Shown here in pieces: positions 21,563-35,593 of a DNA stretch of 64,000 bases; positions within the stretch are counted from its first letter, which is position 1; each line of letters begins with the position of its first letter. Below the pieces are notes generated by a model. The model worked only from the letters and a program-made list of their open reading frames with translations. It was not told the DNA's origin and did no database searches. The position numbers and the translations under genes were made by a program. The DNA comes from Sipunculus nudus (taxonomy: Eukaryota > Annelida > Sipuncula > Golfingiida > Sipunculidae), in the NCBI GenBank assembly GCA_026874595.1, contig CM049318.1, forward strand, positions 34,991,956 to 35,055,955, given 5' to 3'.

Positions 21563-21568
21563 TTTATT
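21563..21568 (-). promoter_or_regulatory. Predicted polyadenylation signal of the MAM/TSP1 gene
   Basis: Minus-strand AATAAA lies about 84 nt after the predicted stop codon at 21652, a normal short 3' UTR spacing. It supports the proposed terminal exon but is a common hexamer in AT-rich DNA. Confidence 0.45.
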
Positions 21569-21651
21569 ATTTCGTTGAATATATCAAGAATCAGAAGTGT
21601 TCCTGTTTCGGTAAAAATCCGTTGGCTTCCTCTCTCTTTCTACATGACAGT

Positions 21652-21671
21652 TCATGGTTTGGCAGGGCCAC
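21652..21671 (-). CDS. MAM/TSP1 gene terminal coding exon
   Basis: After a strong acceptor (TGATTGTCTTGCAG) the frame reads GT GGC CCT GCC AAA CCA then TGA, completing a Gly codon with the previous exon and giving a GGPAKP tail. A polyadenylation hexamer follows. It is short, so the evidence is the splice site, the phase and the signal rather than domain content. Another small exon could exist between here and 22597. Confidence 0.5.
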
Positions 21672-23007
21672 CTGCAAGACAATCACAGAATAAAACATCA
21701 CCCCCAGCCAAAGTAGTAACTTACAGGTAACTGCTATTAACTTTGCTTCAGTCACAACAAAAGCAAGCCTTTTGTTACCACATAATTGATAATATGCTTA
21801 TTTTTCAGGTTCTACTACTGCTAATAACGAAATAATCGTGTTTATATCATTGTACTATTCATTTTAATATATTGATCTATATTTTCGTGATAACATTAGG
21901 AAAAGGGCATTGAGGTCACATTGTGGTCACATTAATACCTCAAACAGTATTAATTTAGAAATAAACTATCATGTGTAGACTGGGTTTCGGCCACCTTGGT
22001 GATTAACTAGGTCGATATTTGAAAGCTTTTCAGACTGATCTAGTTAAAGTTTAATCATTTGCAAGACATGGTACACTTATAAATAAAGTTTCTGTGTTCC
22101 GAAAAAGCATTTCTAATAAATATCCAGGCAGCATGGTTCACAGCATGGATTATTTGAAAAAAAGATGGTTGCCCAGGCTACCCATAATAATTTATGTTTG
22201 ATTCTGAGAATCATACATGGCGCAAGCGGTCAATTTTTCATTACCGTTCGAGATACAATACATGAAATTTGAAAGCTTGCAAGAGATAAAAAATCATAAA
22301 AAATCTCTTCAGTTCCTGAAATTTAGTCCAAGTTGTATACTTTTACAAATTCTTTGAAGTAAAGGATACAATAGCACAAATTAGCAACACTGCCGAGGTC
22401 CTTGTCATTATTTGCCGACAAATATTCCAAGAAAAACGGGAGAAACGAATCCGTAGAAAAATTCATTTTTGGGTAGCTTTAGTGTTTTTTCATAATGTTT
22501 CCTCCGGGTCCCAAAAGAGTGCCATTTTCTATACACTCAGATCCGTTTATATCCCTTATACATATGGATGTTACTGACCAATCCAAGTTCACCTACCGCA
22601 GTCGGCGATGTTACACGACTCCACCATGATGCTGTCACCGTCACAGTTACCAGGGTAACAGCGTCTCCTCCGGATTCGTTCACCACGTCCGCAGGATTTT
22701 GAGCACTGGTCCCAGTCTCCCCAGGTGTCCCACACACCTAACAACAGATAAAGCCTTTCCTTATTTTATTTGTCACAATTTGCTTATATTTTTTCACACA
22801 AGATGTGTTGTATTGCCCAGAAAAGTTTTAAATACAGTACTCGATTGATATATTGTTATGTAAACATTTTTGCCCAGGAGAAATATTTGGCGGATGTTGT
22901 TCCAACCTATGTCGATGGCGCACATGTCAGGCGTTCCAGCCACTTCGCCAGAAAAAAAAGCAAGCTTCACTACCGTGACAGGTCGGTCCGCTTTAATATG
23001 ACCCCGT

Positions 23008-23096
<89 letters not shown>

Positions 23097-23996
23097 CATG
23101 TATTTTATAGAAACAATACAAAACAGATTAAACTGAAAATATTATTCTATTTTAAAATCTAATCAACTTTTGTAGATTCAATTGTTCTTTATCATTTCAT
23201 CCAAAAGCTGTACCTTAAAAATGTTAAAGGCGTGTTGTAATATATTATGTGCTTATAAAAAAAATTATAAAATCAATTCAGATGAGGTGACGCATGCATG
23301 TTTGCGCATTGTACTCTGAGAGAGCTGCAATTTTTTTTTACCTTTACAGACGTTCTGACTACACAGCCTATAGTCCTTAACTGGGCCAGTACAGCGCAGC
23401 ACTTTACAATTCCTGATGCGGTACTGGATCCCGCCGTCACAGCTTGCGGAACACGGCTTCCACTCACCCCAGCCGTCCCAGTCATCTGAAGAGACACGTG
23501 ATCAACCATGTGACCGTCACATGACGCAAACAGGAAACTACCATTGTCAGGGTCACGTGTATTAAGAAATATCAACCTAAACCCCATAATCATTTAATTA
23601 TAAAAGACAGATCCTAGCACAAATAAAGGGAAAATCCTGAAAGATTGCTGAAGGAAACTGATGTTGTTTGGTCTTCAAACAACATTTTTTGTGAACATTG
23701 TTAATCTTGAGCAACGCAAGGTTGCAAATCACTCTGCTAAATACCGGTTACAATAAATACCGAATTGAATGAAGGAATAAATGCAGTCCTGCCCCTCTGG
23801 ACTATATGAAAAAAATAACAAGATTTTGCATGAAAAAAGTATGATGCACCATGGATGTTTGCGATTCCCTCCTTCTTTCCAATACATTTCCCATCACTAA
23901 TATAAAGATCACCAGTTCTTCACATGGGCATCATTGGATATAGCCAAAGGTATGTACATAAATGATTTAACATACAACCATAAGAACACACGTATG

Positions 23997-24034
<38 letters not shown>

Positions 24035-25783
24035 ATTGGTTTATTGGTGTAATTTACCGTAACACGCCGTCTGTGCGGGGCAGGGTCTGCTTTCGGTCAT
24101 GACTGAACAGACTTTGCTTCGGCAGCCACGTGACCGTCTTTGCAGTCCGTCTCCGCACGTCGTTGAACAGACGGACCAGCTGTTCCAGTCATCCCAGTCT
24201 CCACCTGTCAAAAGATGGCAAAAGAGGGTCACGTGAACCAGCAAACAGATTTGGTGTAAAACTACTTTATATTACACTTGTTTATGCATGCATGATCTCC
24301 GCTCCTCCTTCTCCGCTACACAGTCGTCCCAGATCTCCCCCGTTGTAACCGCTGTTCGTAAAGCAAGATTCTCTGGGTTTCACCACCACAGCTGGCACAG
24401 AGCAAAAGAGCAAAGAACTGTTATCAGACCAATATGAGCGGGGTATTCAATTTTGCATCCAGCTCCAAATTTTAAACATGCCACACCCTATCTCGTCGGT
24501 TTGATTCTTTGCCATGTTGCAAACCAGTGTAATCGTTGCTTTGATTACAATTTTTTGCTCTGTGCCAGCCTTGCTGCTGAGACCCAGAAAATCTTGCTAC
24601 ACAAAACAGCGGTTACAACGATGGAGATCTGGGACGACTGCAGTGAATAACCGCTGCGTGAAGAGCAAAGCATGATCAAGAATTAACGAGTTTGTTCATT
24701 CATATACAGAAAATGTCTTATTCGCATGAATGATTACAATTTGATTATTCATATATAGAAAATGTCTTATTCGCATGAATGATTACAAGTTGATTGTCAA
24801 GTCAGTGGATTTTAAAGTGCGATTTCCCTAGAAATACATGCTGTAATAAAGAATATCGGGATACAAAGAAAAACTTTATTTCATCAGACATACGTGAAAT
24901 TTTTTATAAGTGTGACCCAAATAAACCGAAAAAAGCAATGCGCATGCAGTCAATAGTATATGCCTGTTATTTAGGAATCTGTATGCGTAATAACATTACA
25001 TTCTTACATTGTCAGCTGCACAGACTTAGATGCAGAGAAAAATTAAGAAAAATTGACTGCAGTGTGAAAGTGTTGTTTAAGTACCTGCTGCCTCCGAATC
25101 GGTATTTGGTGACGGGGTTGTTACGCCTTTCCCAGCTAGAAATAAATAAAAAAACACAATACTCTTTAAATAAAAACTGTTTACCATATATTCGTATATG
25201 CCATGTATGCCTAATATTCAATAAAAGGCTGGTGACTTTTAATTGAGCTTTCACCACACATTTGTGTCATGAAATAAATGATCAAACGGATGCTCATTAT
25301 TATGACATTATAATAATTGGGTACCTCAAAATATGTCTCACTACGGTAAAAAACGCGATTGCATCTCAGCCTCATCTTCTGCTTTATGAAACATAATATT
25401 TGAGTAAGGTATCACAGCTGGATAATTCCTTTATATAACCTTGTATATTTGACTGGACTGAATGAAAAAATATAACTTTTCATTGCGTTGAGTTAAATAT
25501 GATTAAACCTAACTTCTAAATCATTCAGCGTTTGAATACCAGATGGCGCGGAGAAGCAAAAGCGGTAATTACGGAAAATAACAATGTTTCAGCTGCCGCA
25601 ACGTTTTTTAAGGATTTAAAACCAATTTATTCGACCTAGACCTCCCTTTACCGGGCCTGGGGACATCGTTTTAGGTTTGGACATAAGTCCTCCTCGATTG
25701 GACCCCTCCTTTTCCTAAATCCTGGATCCATCTGTGCTGCATGTATTGAAATTATAATTTCTGGCAGGATTCGGATCACGAGT

Positions 25784-25851
<68 letters not shown>

Positions 25852-28800
25852 GATACCCTACTCAAAATATCACCAACAGTAGCTTCCGACCAAACTTCGG
25901 TCCTTTCTTTCTTTTGGGGGTAGCCAAATCAAAAGTTATTCATTCTCTATAGTGTTTACATGGTAGCAATGAAACTGGCAGCATATATACTGATTTATTT
26001 ACATTATTATAATTTTATTTTCTCATCATGAAGTAAATTTGTCGCGCTGATATCGGGCCAATTTGATTTATTCTTGAAAGTGGATGAGAAATCACACGTT
26101 TAATTAGACCTGTTTTGCAGTGCCACTTCCTTTACTGATTAATCTGTTGGAAATAAAAAAAAACTCACGGCAGTTGTCGCCAATGGTTACTGTGACGTCA
26201 TCTATGGCCATATCGCTCGTGTAATCCCCCGCCGTCCCCATGAAGGTGATGTTGAAACGTGTCCGGCTGTTAAGGGTAAAACTCGTCATGGCCTCTTGCC
26301 ACTTGTCGCCTTGGTTACCTTATTTAACACATAAGAACAGTTCGTAATAATCAAAAGATATAAGAAACATAAAATTTTATATTTGCAAAATACACAACTT
26401 AATAAGTACATAAGTATTTTCATATATAATTATTCAAAATTGTTATACTGTGCCCAATATTACTTTGTAACATCAATTACTACTTAAATTGTGAAACAGA
26501 ACCTTAAAAAATAGGTCTTAGACAAAGGTTTCGGCCTGACCTCTTGTATTTTGCCATCAAAGTTGTTTTAATCAATATCTTTTTACAAATTACCAAATTC
26601 GATAATGTCCAACATACACTATATGCGTTTTACTTAATAACTTATGGGTATAAATAACAAAGCCTGTAATGTTAAAGGAAACCATCATAGGCTTATAGTA
26701 AATATTAACACACATTTTTAAAAAAAACACAAAGGAGGTTCATATCTTCATTTAATCTTATATTTATACCTACCTGTTTTTGACCAGACCTTGACCCCTG
26801 ATATCCCTACACTAAGGGTACCCATACCCTGTCCGGCCATGTGGTACCAGAACTTGAGGCAGCCCAGTTCCCTTCTGTCTGGATTAGGTAGCTCCGCTTT
26901 CAGGATCGCTACATCCCCCGGTTTGATAGGGTTGGACGTCTCATAGTACATATATTTACCTGTCACGTATCACAGTTAAATATATATATTTATATAGAAA
27001 ACGTCAATGGATATATATATACTTAATACGAATAACAAATATGTCTACAACTTACAACATGCATGTACTTAAGCAGGAAATGGAAAATGCAAAAAATATA
27101 AAAAAAGCCTATACTAATATATGACTGCACGGTCTTATCCACGAGAGGAATTCACAAAACGAATGATATGACAAAAACGATAAACAAATATAGCAGGGGT
27201 TTCTCTGAAAAAAATTACTTAAAACGCTAATGATGTAAGGAGAGCATCTCTTGCAGAGGCACCTCATTTATTTTATGTACTTTATCTTAAACTCTCTCTC
27301 TCTCTCTCTCTCGTTCTCGATCTCGAACACACCACACAAACACACAGGTCGCCCTTATCAGGGGCGTAGTACGCTTATCCTCCGGATAAGGTGTGTAATG
27401 CGCCACATAAGGATTTTAAGCAAGTCATATCACGAGGTACGCCAGATAAAGTGTGTTATACGCCACATAAGGACTTTACCTAAGTCACATCAGGAAGATA
27501 CGGCTAATAAGGTATGATATACAACACATATGGACTTTAAGTAAGTTACATTAAAAAGGTACGCCAGATAAAGTGTGTTATACGCCACATAAGGACTTTA
27601 CCTAAGTCACATCAGGAAGATACGGCTAATAAGGTATGATATACAACACATATGGACTTTAAGTAAGTTACATTAAAAAGGTACGCCAGATAAAGTGTGT
27701 TATACGCCACATAAGGACATTACGTAAGTCACATCGGGAGGTACGCAGGATAAGGTATGTTATACGCCACATAAGGACTTCAAGTTAGTCACATCAGGAG
27801 GTACGCCAGATAAAGTGTGTTATACTTCACATAAGGACTTTAAGTAAGTTACATCAGGAAGGTACGCAGGTTAATGTATGTTATACGCCACACAAGGATT
27901 CAAAGTTAGTCACATCAGGAGGTACGCCAGATAAAGTGTGTAATACGCCACATAAGAACTTTAAGTAAGTCAAATCAGGAGGTTCGCAGGATAAGATATG
28001 TTATACGTCGCAAAATGAATTTAAAGGGGCCCAATCACCTGTAAGGCATGTTTAGTTAACACGAGAAATAGCTTCTTCTCTATAAACCTAATCTGTACCT
28101 GCCAAAATATTGCCTTGAAAACGTTTGCTAACTCCTATAAACGAGTGTTAAAACAGTGGACCGGGCGCGATTGCAAGGTGTAAACATAAACACAGTGCTT
28201 GGGGCTCTATGCAAAACGGAGCCACGTGTCAATCAGGAGAGGCCTTGACTGACTTGGCAAAAAAAATATAACACATGTTCCCGCTGGCTGAAACAGCGCC
28301 CCGCTGAATCGGGCCTCCCGTCACGCGGTCTTGTTATGGTAAACAGACACATTTGGACTGTGTTTACCAAAACGCAGAGCCATAACAAGGTGCTAAACAG
28401 CCGTATGCCAGGAAATGAGAGTGTGTGCTGGGATGGTTCAGGTGGGGAACTTTTGTATAAAATAAAACTGATCTGATAGTGTGAAAGAATAGATATGATA
28501 TTGCTCCTGATTATGCCCCTTTAAGTAAATAAAATCAGGAGGTATGCCAGATAAGGTTTTTAGTAAGCCGCGTCCACAAACACACACACACACTTACCTG
28601 TTTTGTCACCCTTTGTGTGGTCGTGCTCTGGACCTGTGTCATGAGAGCTGGTTTTGCCGCTGTGCCACGTCCATTGTCCATCACCCCTAATTGACTGCTC
28701 CAGGGACTCGCACAATTGTTCAAATGTGCAGTTCAATACCACGTCATCTTTAAAAGCTACAGCAGGTCAAAATACAACAAAAATAATTTAAAAAATCCAT

Positions 28801-29614
28801 CAAACTAGCGACAGCTATTTGTGATAAATTTTACTGAGTGTCCATGTGAGGGAAATATTTATCGAGATATTAAATATATTAAAATATTTATAATTAAATA
28901 TATGTGATGGACATATATATTTATAAATTATACCAACAAAGATTTTTCATAAACTGAATCCATTTTTAGGTAAAATGACTTAAAATCTGAGACCAAAAAA
29001 GGTTGTTCAAGAAAAAAATATTTTACTGGATATTGATCATAAGATCCAGTTTCTTCGACATACCTTAAAATAAAATAAAATAGTAAAATAAGTATTGAAA
29101 AGCTTACCGCCGCACGCCCTCTGGACACACCGCTCACTGACAGGCCTGGCGTTAGTGCAGGTCTTCCCGTCACACTGACGAACACGTGACCTGACGCCGG
29201 CACCACACGTCACAGAACACTTACTCCATGTTCCCCACTCTGAAATAATTAAAACTCATCACGTTATAATTAATCATTCATGAAATGACGCCCATTAAAA
29301 AAAGATGATTAAAAACTGTAGGTTAAGGCAAAATGTGATTTGTTTTATGGAAGAATCGGACCATGCCCGCGACACCTATCGGCGATCACTAACACTGAGT
29401 GTACGGGGCCGTTTTATTGATTGGATAGACCATGTTTTGTAAGAACACTCTTTTCTTTCTTTAACGGGGAGTTCATACGTTATTAAGAGGCTCATGATTA
29501 TCATATGAAACAAAAACATCATTGGACCGTAACAGTGCACACGATAATTGTGTTATGCGCATGCGCGTAGATGAGGTCTATTGCGAAGCAGTTATGAGGA
29601 TAATAATATACTAG

Positions 29615-29649
<35 letters not shown>

Positions 29650-32600
29650 AATATATATATATATATATATAATATATATTATATATGTATAATATGGCTA
29701 ATGTTTTACTAATATTAATTGTACATATAGTTTCGGAGACATTTAGCACGATTTTATAATTGTAGGTGTTAATAACTCTGTCGACGATGTTAAACGAAGG
29801 TAATAGTTTATCCCATGCTTATCTGTTTCTCAGTTTGTCTTAGAACAATTGGACTGTGCCCCCCCCCCCCCTCCCTTCCCACTCAAGGAAGAATAACACC
29901 AGCTCAAAATCTCAGGACAAGATCCCCCTCCTCCATAAGAAAAACAAAACCGAATTCCTCTGACAGAATATCATAATATTCTTCCCTCTCACAAGATACC
30001 AGTATTACGAAAAATATGTTTTTATCATACAAATATAAAATTTGTTCATTTTCAGTATTGTGCTCTTTATAATTTACAATAGATTTGAACATTTAAAACA
30101 CAGGCATACATTCCATGTGACAATTGACAGGTTTTCTTTTCAATATGAGATGTTTAACTGAAAGGTTATTGATTAAAATGTGACGAGACTGTAAGAAGAT
30201 TGACGGTATTATCTTGAAATTTAAAAGTTAAGTATTTTACTTCCCTTAAAGTGAGGGGGGGGGGGGGATTTGATACTAAGTCCCCCAAAACCTAGAAACG
30301 TAATGGGATCATATCCCCCCTAACTGCTGTAAGGCCCATGGTTTTCCGACGAGTTTTTTTTGTTATTGTCGGTAAGAATTTTTACCTTTTTTTTATAAAT
30401 CTCAGTTCATTGTAAACGTTGGTTCTTATTCATAATGACGTTTTTCATCTCAGATTTGGCTTTAATTGATAATAATTAATCCACTCTGAATAGTGCTAAA
30501 GTCCATATGCGTGAAAAATCGCTCATATGATTTTGTAACTGTGGTGTTTCCATGTGTCCGTCAGCGTATATGCTTATATGTGTGAACTCGGGGATTCAGG
30601 GTAAAATGACGTCACTTCAGCATCTTTTTGCGGATGGCCTGCTCGATGCACCGTACAAATATATTAGTCTGCCAGTTAACGCATATACGCATATAAAGGC
30701 ACATGGAAACACACCTTGATAATATTTAAGTCTAAGAAAATATTTGCCAAATTTAGATTTATTTGTATGATGGTTCTGGCGATAAGCAAGACAATTTATT
30801 CCGAACGGGCTAGTGTGTTTCGTTTATTTTAAAGGATGGGTCAATAGTGTTGCAAGTGATTCCGTTTATGAGCCATTCCGCAAACACGCCAACTTTATTT
30901 ACTAAACACCCTCAAAAGGATAGGACACTTTATATGGATATAATATATATATATATATATCCTCTGAAGCGCAATTTGTGACGTCATATAAAATTATATA
31001 AGGTCTTACAGAGGGTGTTGCATGATGAAGCTGTATAAATCAGTTTACACATAGAAAAATGGTCAAACATAAAAAAATAGTTTCTCAGGCTCTTTTTAAA
31101 AAGTCAGTGCGGTTTGAAGAATTTTAAAATACCTTCATATAAAAAAATCTATAAAGAGTTCATCTGTTAAGGAATAACATGGCAATAACAAAAGAATATT
31201 ATATCAAAAAGAAAATTTATAGAAAATATATTTTTTCTCGACAAAAATGACCGAAATATATTTCTTCCGGAAGTCAGATAATTGTTTAATTAGGGGGGGG
31301 GGGGTTCGAAATGGACACGCGAAGTGCCTTAGAAGCCAACCTTTTTTGCCTGATGCGTATTTAATTTAATTTAATTGATGAGAATATGCAGAAATTCAGG
31401 ATTCCATTTTTCCATCGTTATCAGGTAGGCCTACTTACGGCCACAAGGAGGCAGGTCCGGACACGACTGAGTCTGTTCCAGTTGATCAGTACAGTTGGTC
31501 ACGAGACACCTCCGCGTCCTTGACCTTGTACCGCTGTCACACAATGCTGAGCATTCGCTCCACGTGGACCACTGCTCCGCTGTTCACGGGAAAGTTTCAA
31601 CTAATTTACGTCTGTTGCATGTTGGAGTCTTCCAATGACTGATCTTTTTATTCTATAATTTGTGTTCGGTCTCAGAAGAAAAGTATTCCATGAATTGTGT
31701 GACCCACAAATGAAATAAACACTTAACGCAAATACAGTACATTAGATTAAGCCACTCACGTATTATATGTATACATAGTTGGCAATACCGATTAAATGCT
31801 AAAGCACTATAAAAATAAAACGTGAAAGACTCCGATGTTCAAAGTTTGTTTCTCGTTTACTTTATGGTTAGAGGCAATCACCAGCTGAACGAAAAAGTTA
31901 TGTGATAAAATTAATATGAAAGGGGGGAAAATTAAATTAAAAAATAAAAAAAATTAAAAATTAAATTTCACAACCTTATTTACACCATTATATAAACATA
32001 ATCACTTATCATTTATATTAATTTTGTGTGGAAACAATCATAAACACTAATTCATTCTTACATTACCTTTTATCAAGCGCTTACCTGTGCACGGATTTTG
32101 ATTACAGGTGGCGCTCATTGTCGTCGGGCCTACACAATACGTTCCGGAGCACTCCCTGGTGCGCGTGCGCAATCCCGATCCACATTTCCTGGTGCAGATT
32201 GACCAGTCGTTCCATGGTTTGAAGGGAGCTTCGCGAAAAAAAAACAAAACAAACATGAATGTTACAAAATTAAATCGAATTATTCGGGAAGCTGAGGGGT
32301 AGAGGGGCTTTAGTATATATGTTTGCTACTAGAATGCGTAAAATAAAACGGGATTCAATGTACCGATAGACGTGAAAGACGTGACTCAGTGCCAGCTCTT
32401 ATCAACCAAACTGATTCGGTCACAGAGCCGTTAATTAGTTATATATTTTGCCGCGAGGTGGCAGCACTTGTTTTAAGCGTTGCGCCAAAGAAAGAGCAGC
32501 TTTGATGGCTCCGTCAGTTGGAGGAATTGTTTTAACCACTGCATCGACTGAGCCAGTCGTTGGCTTAAACATTTAACAGTAAATGAAGGCTAACAAAGTT

Positions 32601-35140
32601 TGAAAAAAATATATGGTAAAAGAGAACAAAAGAAAACGATAACGACCTACCTGGACAAGGTCCGCCGTAGCACGCCCGGGTGTCTGTTTTCACTCCTCCG
32701 CAGTCTTCTTCGACACAATCTCTCTCCCGAGTCCTCTGTCCTATACCACAAGTCGAAGAGCAATCAGACCAGCTACTCCAAGGAGTCATCTCTGGCTCTG
32801 TGTATTTAAAAATACAGCTTCCTTGTAGTAAATGGCTTTATATCATTTTCACCTTGCATTCAGTGACGGAATATACGCGATCATCATCATATACATACTT
32901 TTTACAGATTGAAAATACGAGTTCTGGCCCGCGAGTTAGCTTGCACTTGTCTTCAGTGCAGTATATAGTAAATTGGGATGAAACCGCTTTATCATGGGGT
33001 TAATTTAAGATTGTAAGATTATATTAGTTTATAAAATTACTGGAAATTGTCAGATTGGGCTTTTTTTGCATACAAGCATATTACTCCTTCCTATGTTTTG
33101 ATAGGTTTTCTATGGGCCCAGTTTACATGGGCGACTTCACCGGTGGAGTTTCTGAAAGATGGCGCAACAGTAGACCCTGCGCAAATATATGTCAGTTACT
33201 CATGATTTATGAGAAAATTACGAAAATGACCCTCTTAAGGCACATGTAACACCCTATCTGAGAGTTCACGATAATAAACAGGCGAGAGTTTCCATGACTT
33301 GCCTACAAAGGAATCGGGTGCCATCGCCATTTGATGAATAACAATCAATTTGTGGAATTAATGTCCCCGATTCCGCCTCTAGTTAATTTAGGTTCCTGTC
33401 ATCTCCACGCCCACTTTCTCAATATGTTTTAGTTTTTATTTTTCCCTGAAGATGTCTTCACATATCAAAGTGCCTGTGTTTAAATTTCAATTGTCCCCTG
33501 GGATGTCTCCACATGTAATAATTTTTGGTGTGAATTGAAAACAAAAGGGATTTTTATTTGAGCTGGTGATAATAATTCAGACAGACAATCCAAAACCAAT
33601 CCAAACCAAGGATTTTATGAGAGGAAACACTGGCCCAAACCTGAATGAATATATAATATATATATATAATATTATAATATATATATAACGGATAATATTT
33701 AGGAAAGTATTTCCATCGAAACGAAAACAGACAGACAGACGGCCAGACAGACAAACCCAAATCAATGTCCCCCGTTCCGCGGAAGCAAATGCCCTCGTCG
33801 GCCAACAGGGGGCGCTTTGAGTCCAGCTGAATCATTAGGCCAAAAAAAAATATATATATATAAAAAAAAACAGGTATGGTCCGCGTCAATTTTAACCCCC
33901 CCCCCCCCATAAAAAATTATTTTGATTTTTATCTTCCAATAAGATAAAATAATACAATCTTGATAAGATTTCCTTTGTTATGTAGTTCTTTTATCTTTAT
34001 CTCAAATGTATTTAATCACAATAAATGGCCTCTGTATATAACAGAGAGTTGTTGATTTTGACACGTATACCTGGACAGGGTTGTTCATGGCAAGCCTGAC
34101 GTTCACTTAGTGTTCCTTCACATTCATCTGCCGGACAGGTACGAGTTCTTGTCTTGTATCCAGGGCCGCAGGACGCGGAACAAGCTGTCCATGACTGCCA
34201 TTGACCGGGTTTCATGGCAGTTGTATCTGATAGTGAGAGAGAACAATGTTTATTTACTTAATTAATGAGAACTAATAAATCATATGTTTATACCTTGCAC
34301 ATTTTTGATTTCATTTTAGATAGGACTTTATGTTTTGTGTGAACAGTGCACTTTCATCACAAGAGTTTTACATGAGAACCAACGCACATACAAACACTTG
34401 CCAGCCTCTCCTATTATTATAAAGATAAATTATTCTGAGCGTTCTTTTCATTACTACGTAGTGTTGATTAATAATTTCTCTAAGCTGAATAACTAGAATG
34501 TATTCATTAAGGTTAAATAAAAAATGACTAATTGTTTGTTTTGGTCATATGCACTTTTACTAGATATAAGGTGCATTTTTGTATTCTCACTGCAAGTTGG
34601 CAAAGGTATACATAATTTGCCATTACCTGAAGATTGGAACTCTGCTGGCACCATCCTTGTTGCATCCGAGGAGGACATGCATTAATTCGAGTTTATATGT
34701 GTGTGTTTGTTCACAACATAAAATGAACAGAATTCGATGAAAATTTCAGGGCATATTGGGAATGGGCCATTGAGGAATCGATTATAGTCTAGCATGGGTC
34801 CAAGCTCGTTATCCGGATCCAGTGAAGACTTTATGAATAATTACTAATGTACTGTCATCTGTGCCCGATAGAACATGGGAATTTGGGCCGAACAAGTGAA
34901 TACAAAGACTTGTTAACATATGCACCAAGGAACGTGGGAGTTAGGGCTTATTAGTGATTGAAAACCCAGGATGCAGCGTACTCTTCATTGGGAACCGCCC
35001 TTATACCGGAGGCCTGCATTTCTGCGAATGCATATTTCTAGAGTTAAACATTGTTTTGTGTGTGTGGCGTATGACGCACGCAAATTTACCTGATTAATCT
35101 TGTCCAATATTTGTTGATATTTTTTTTATCCTTTCTGAGC

Positions 35141-35206
<66 letters not shown>

Positions 35207-35524
35207 TTTACTTCTCACCGCAAGTGCCCGATCTCAGACTGATGTCATCGAGTGCAATGTCACCCCTGTAGGACTTGCCCCGCTCTGCGTCAAATGTCAA
35301 GCTATATGACTCCCCTGGAACAGTGTCCAGTTCCACCATTCCACGCTTCCAGTGGTTACCGTAATTACCTTACATAATTAAAGTGAAGTAAAACTATTAA
35401 TTTATCATTACGACTTGACTTCACATATAATTAAATTGATTGTATGTATGCTGATCATGCAACCTTAGCATATGAAAAAAAACCTCGTAAACTCCAAAAT
35501 ATAAAGTTCCAATTACAATCATTG

Positions 35525-35593
<69 letters not shown>

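Larger units (their letters stand above)
26960..28597. other. Intron with minisatellite and TTAA MITE
   Basis: Contains (TC)n near 27293-27312, a minisatellite (27345-28020, remainder 28525-28570) and a 496-bp MITE inserted into it. No exon. Confidence 0.7.
34227..35218. other. Intron with R1 repeat and AT/GT tract
   Basis: Holds R1 copy 4 (34690-35045) and an AT/GT compound microsatellite (35141-35202) that starts about 15 nt past the splice donor of MAM2 exon 3 on the minus strand. Confidence 0.7.

Noticed and set aside
24794-25246. 150-codon plus-strand open frame
   Set aside because: It overlaps a predicted minus-strand linker exon and intron, shows no domain, and has a composition typical of AT-rich chance frames.
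28928-29206. 92-codon frame overlapping a TSP1 exon
   Set aside because: Wrong frame; the adjacent frame carries [12 protein letters not shown] with proper splice sites.
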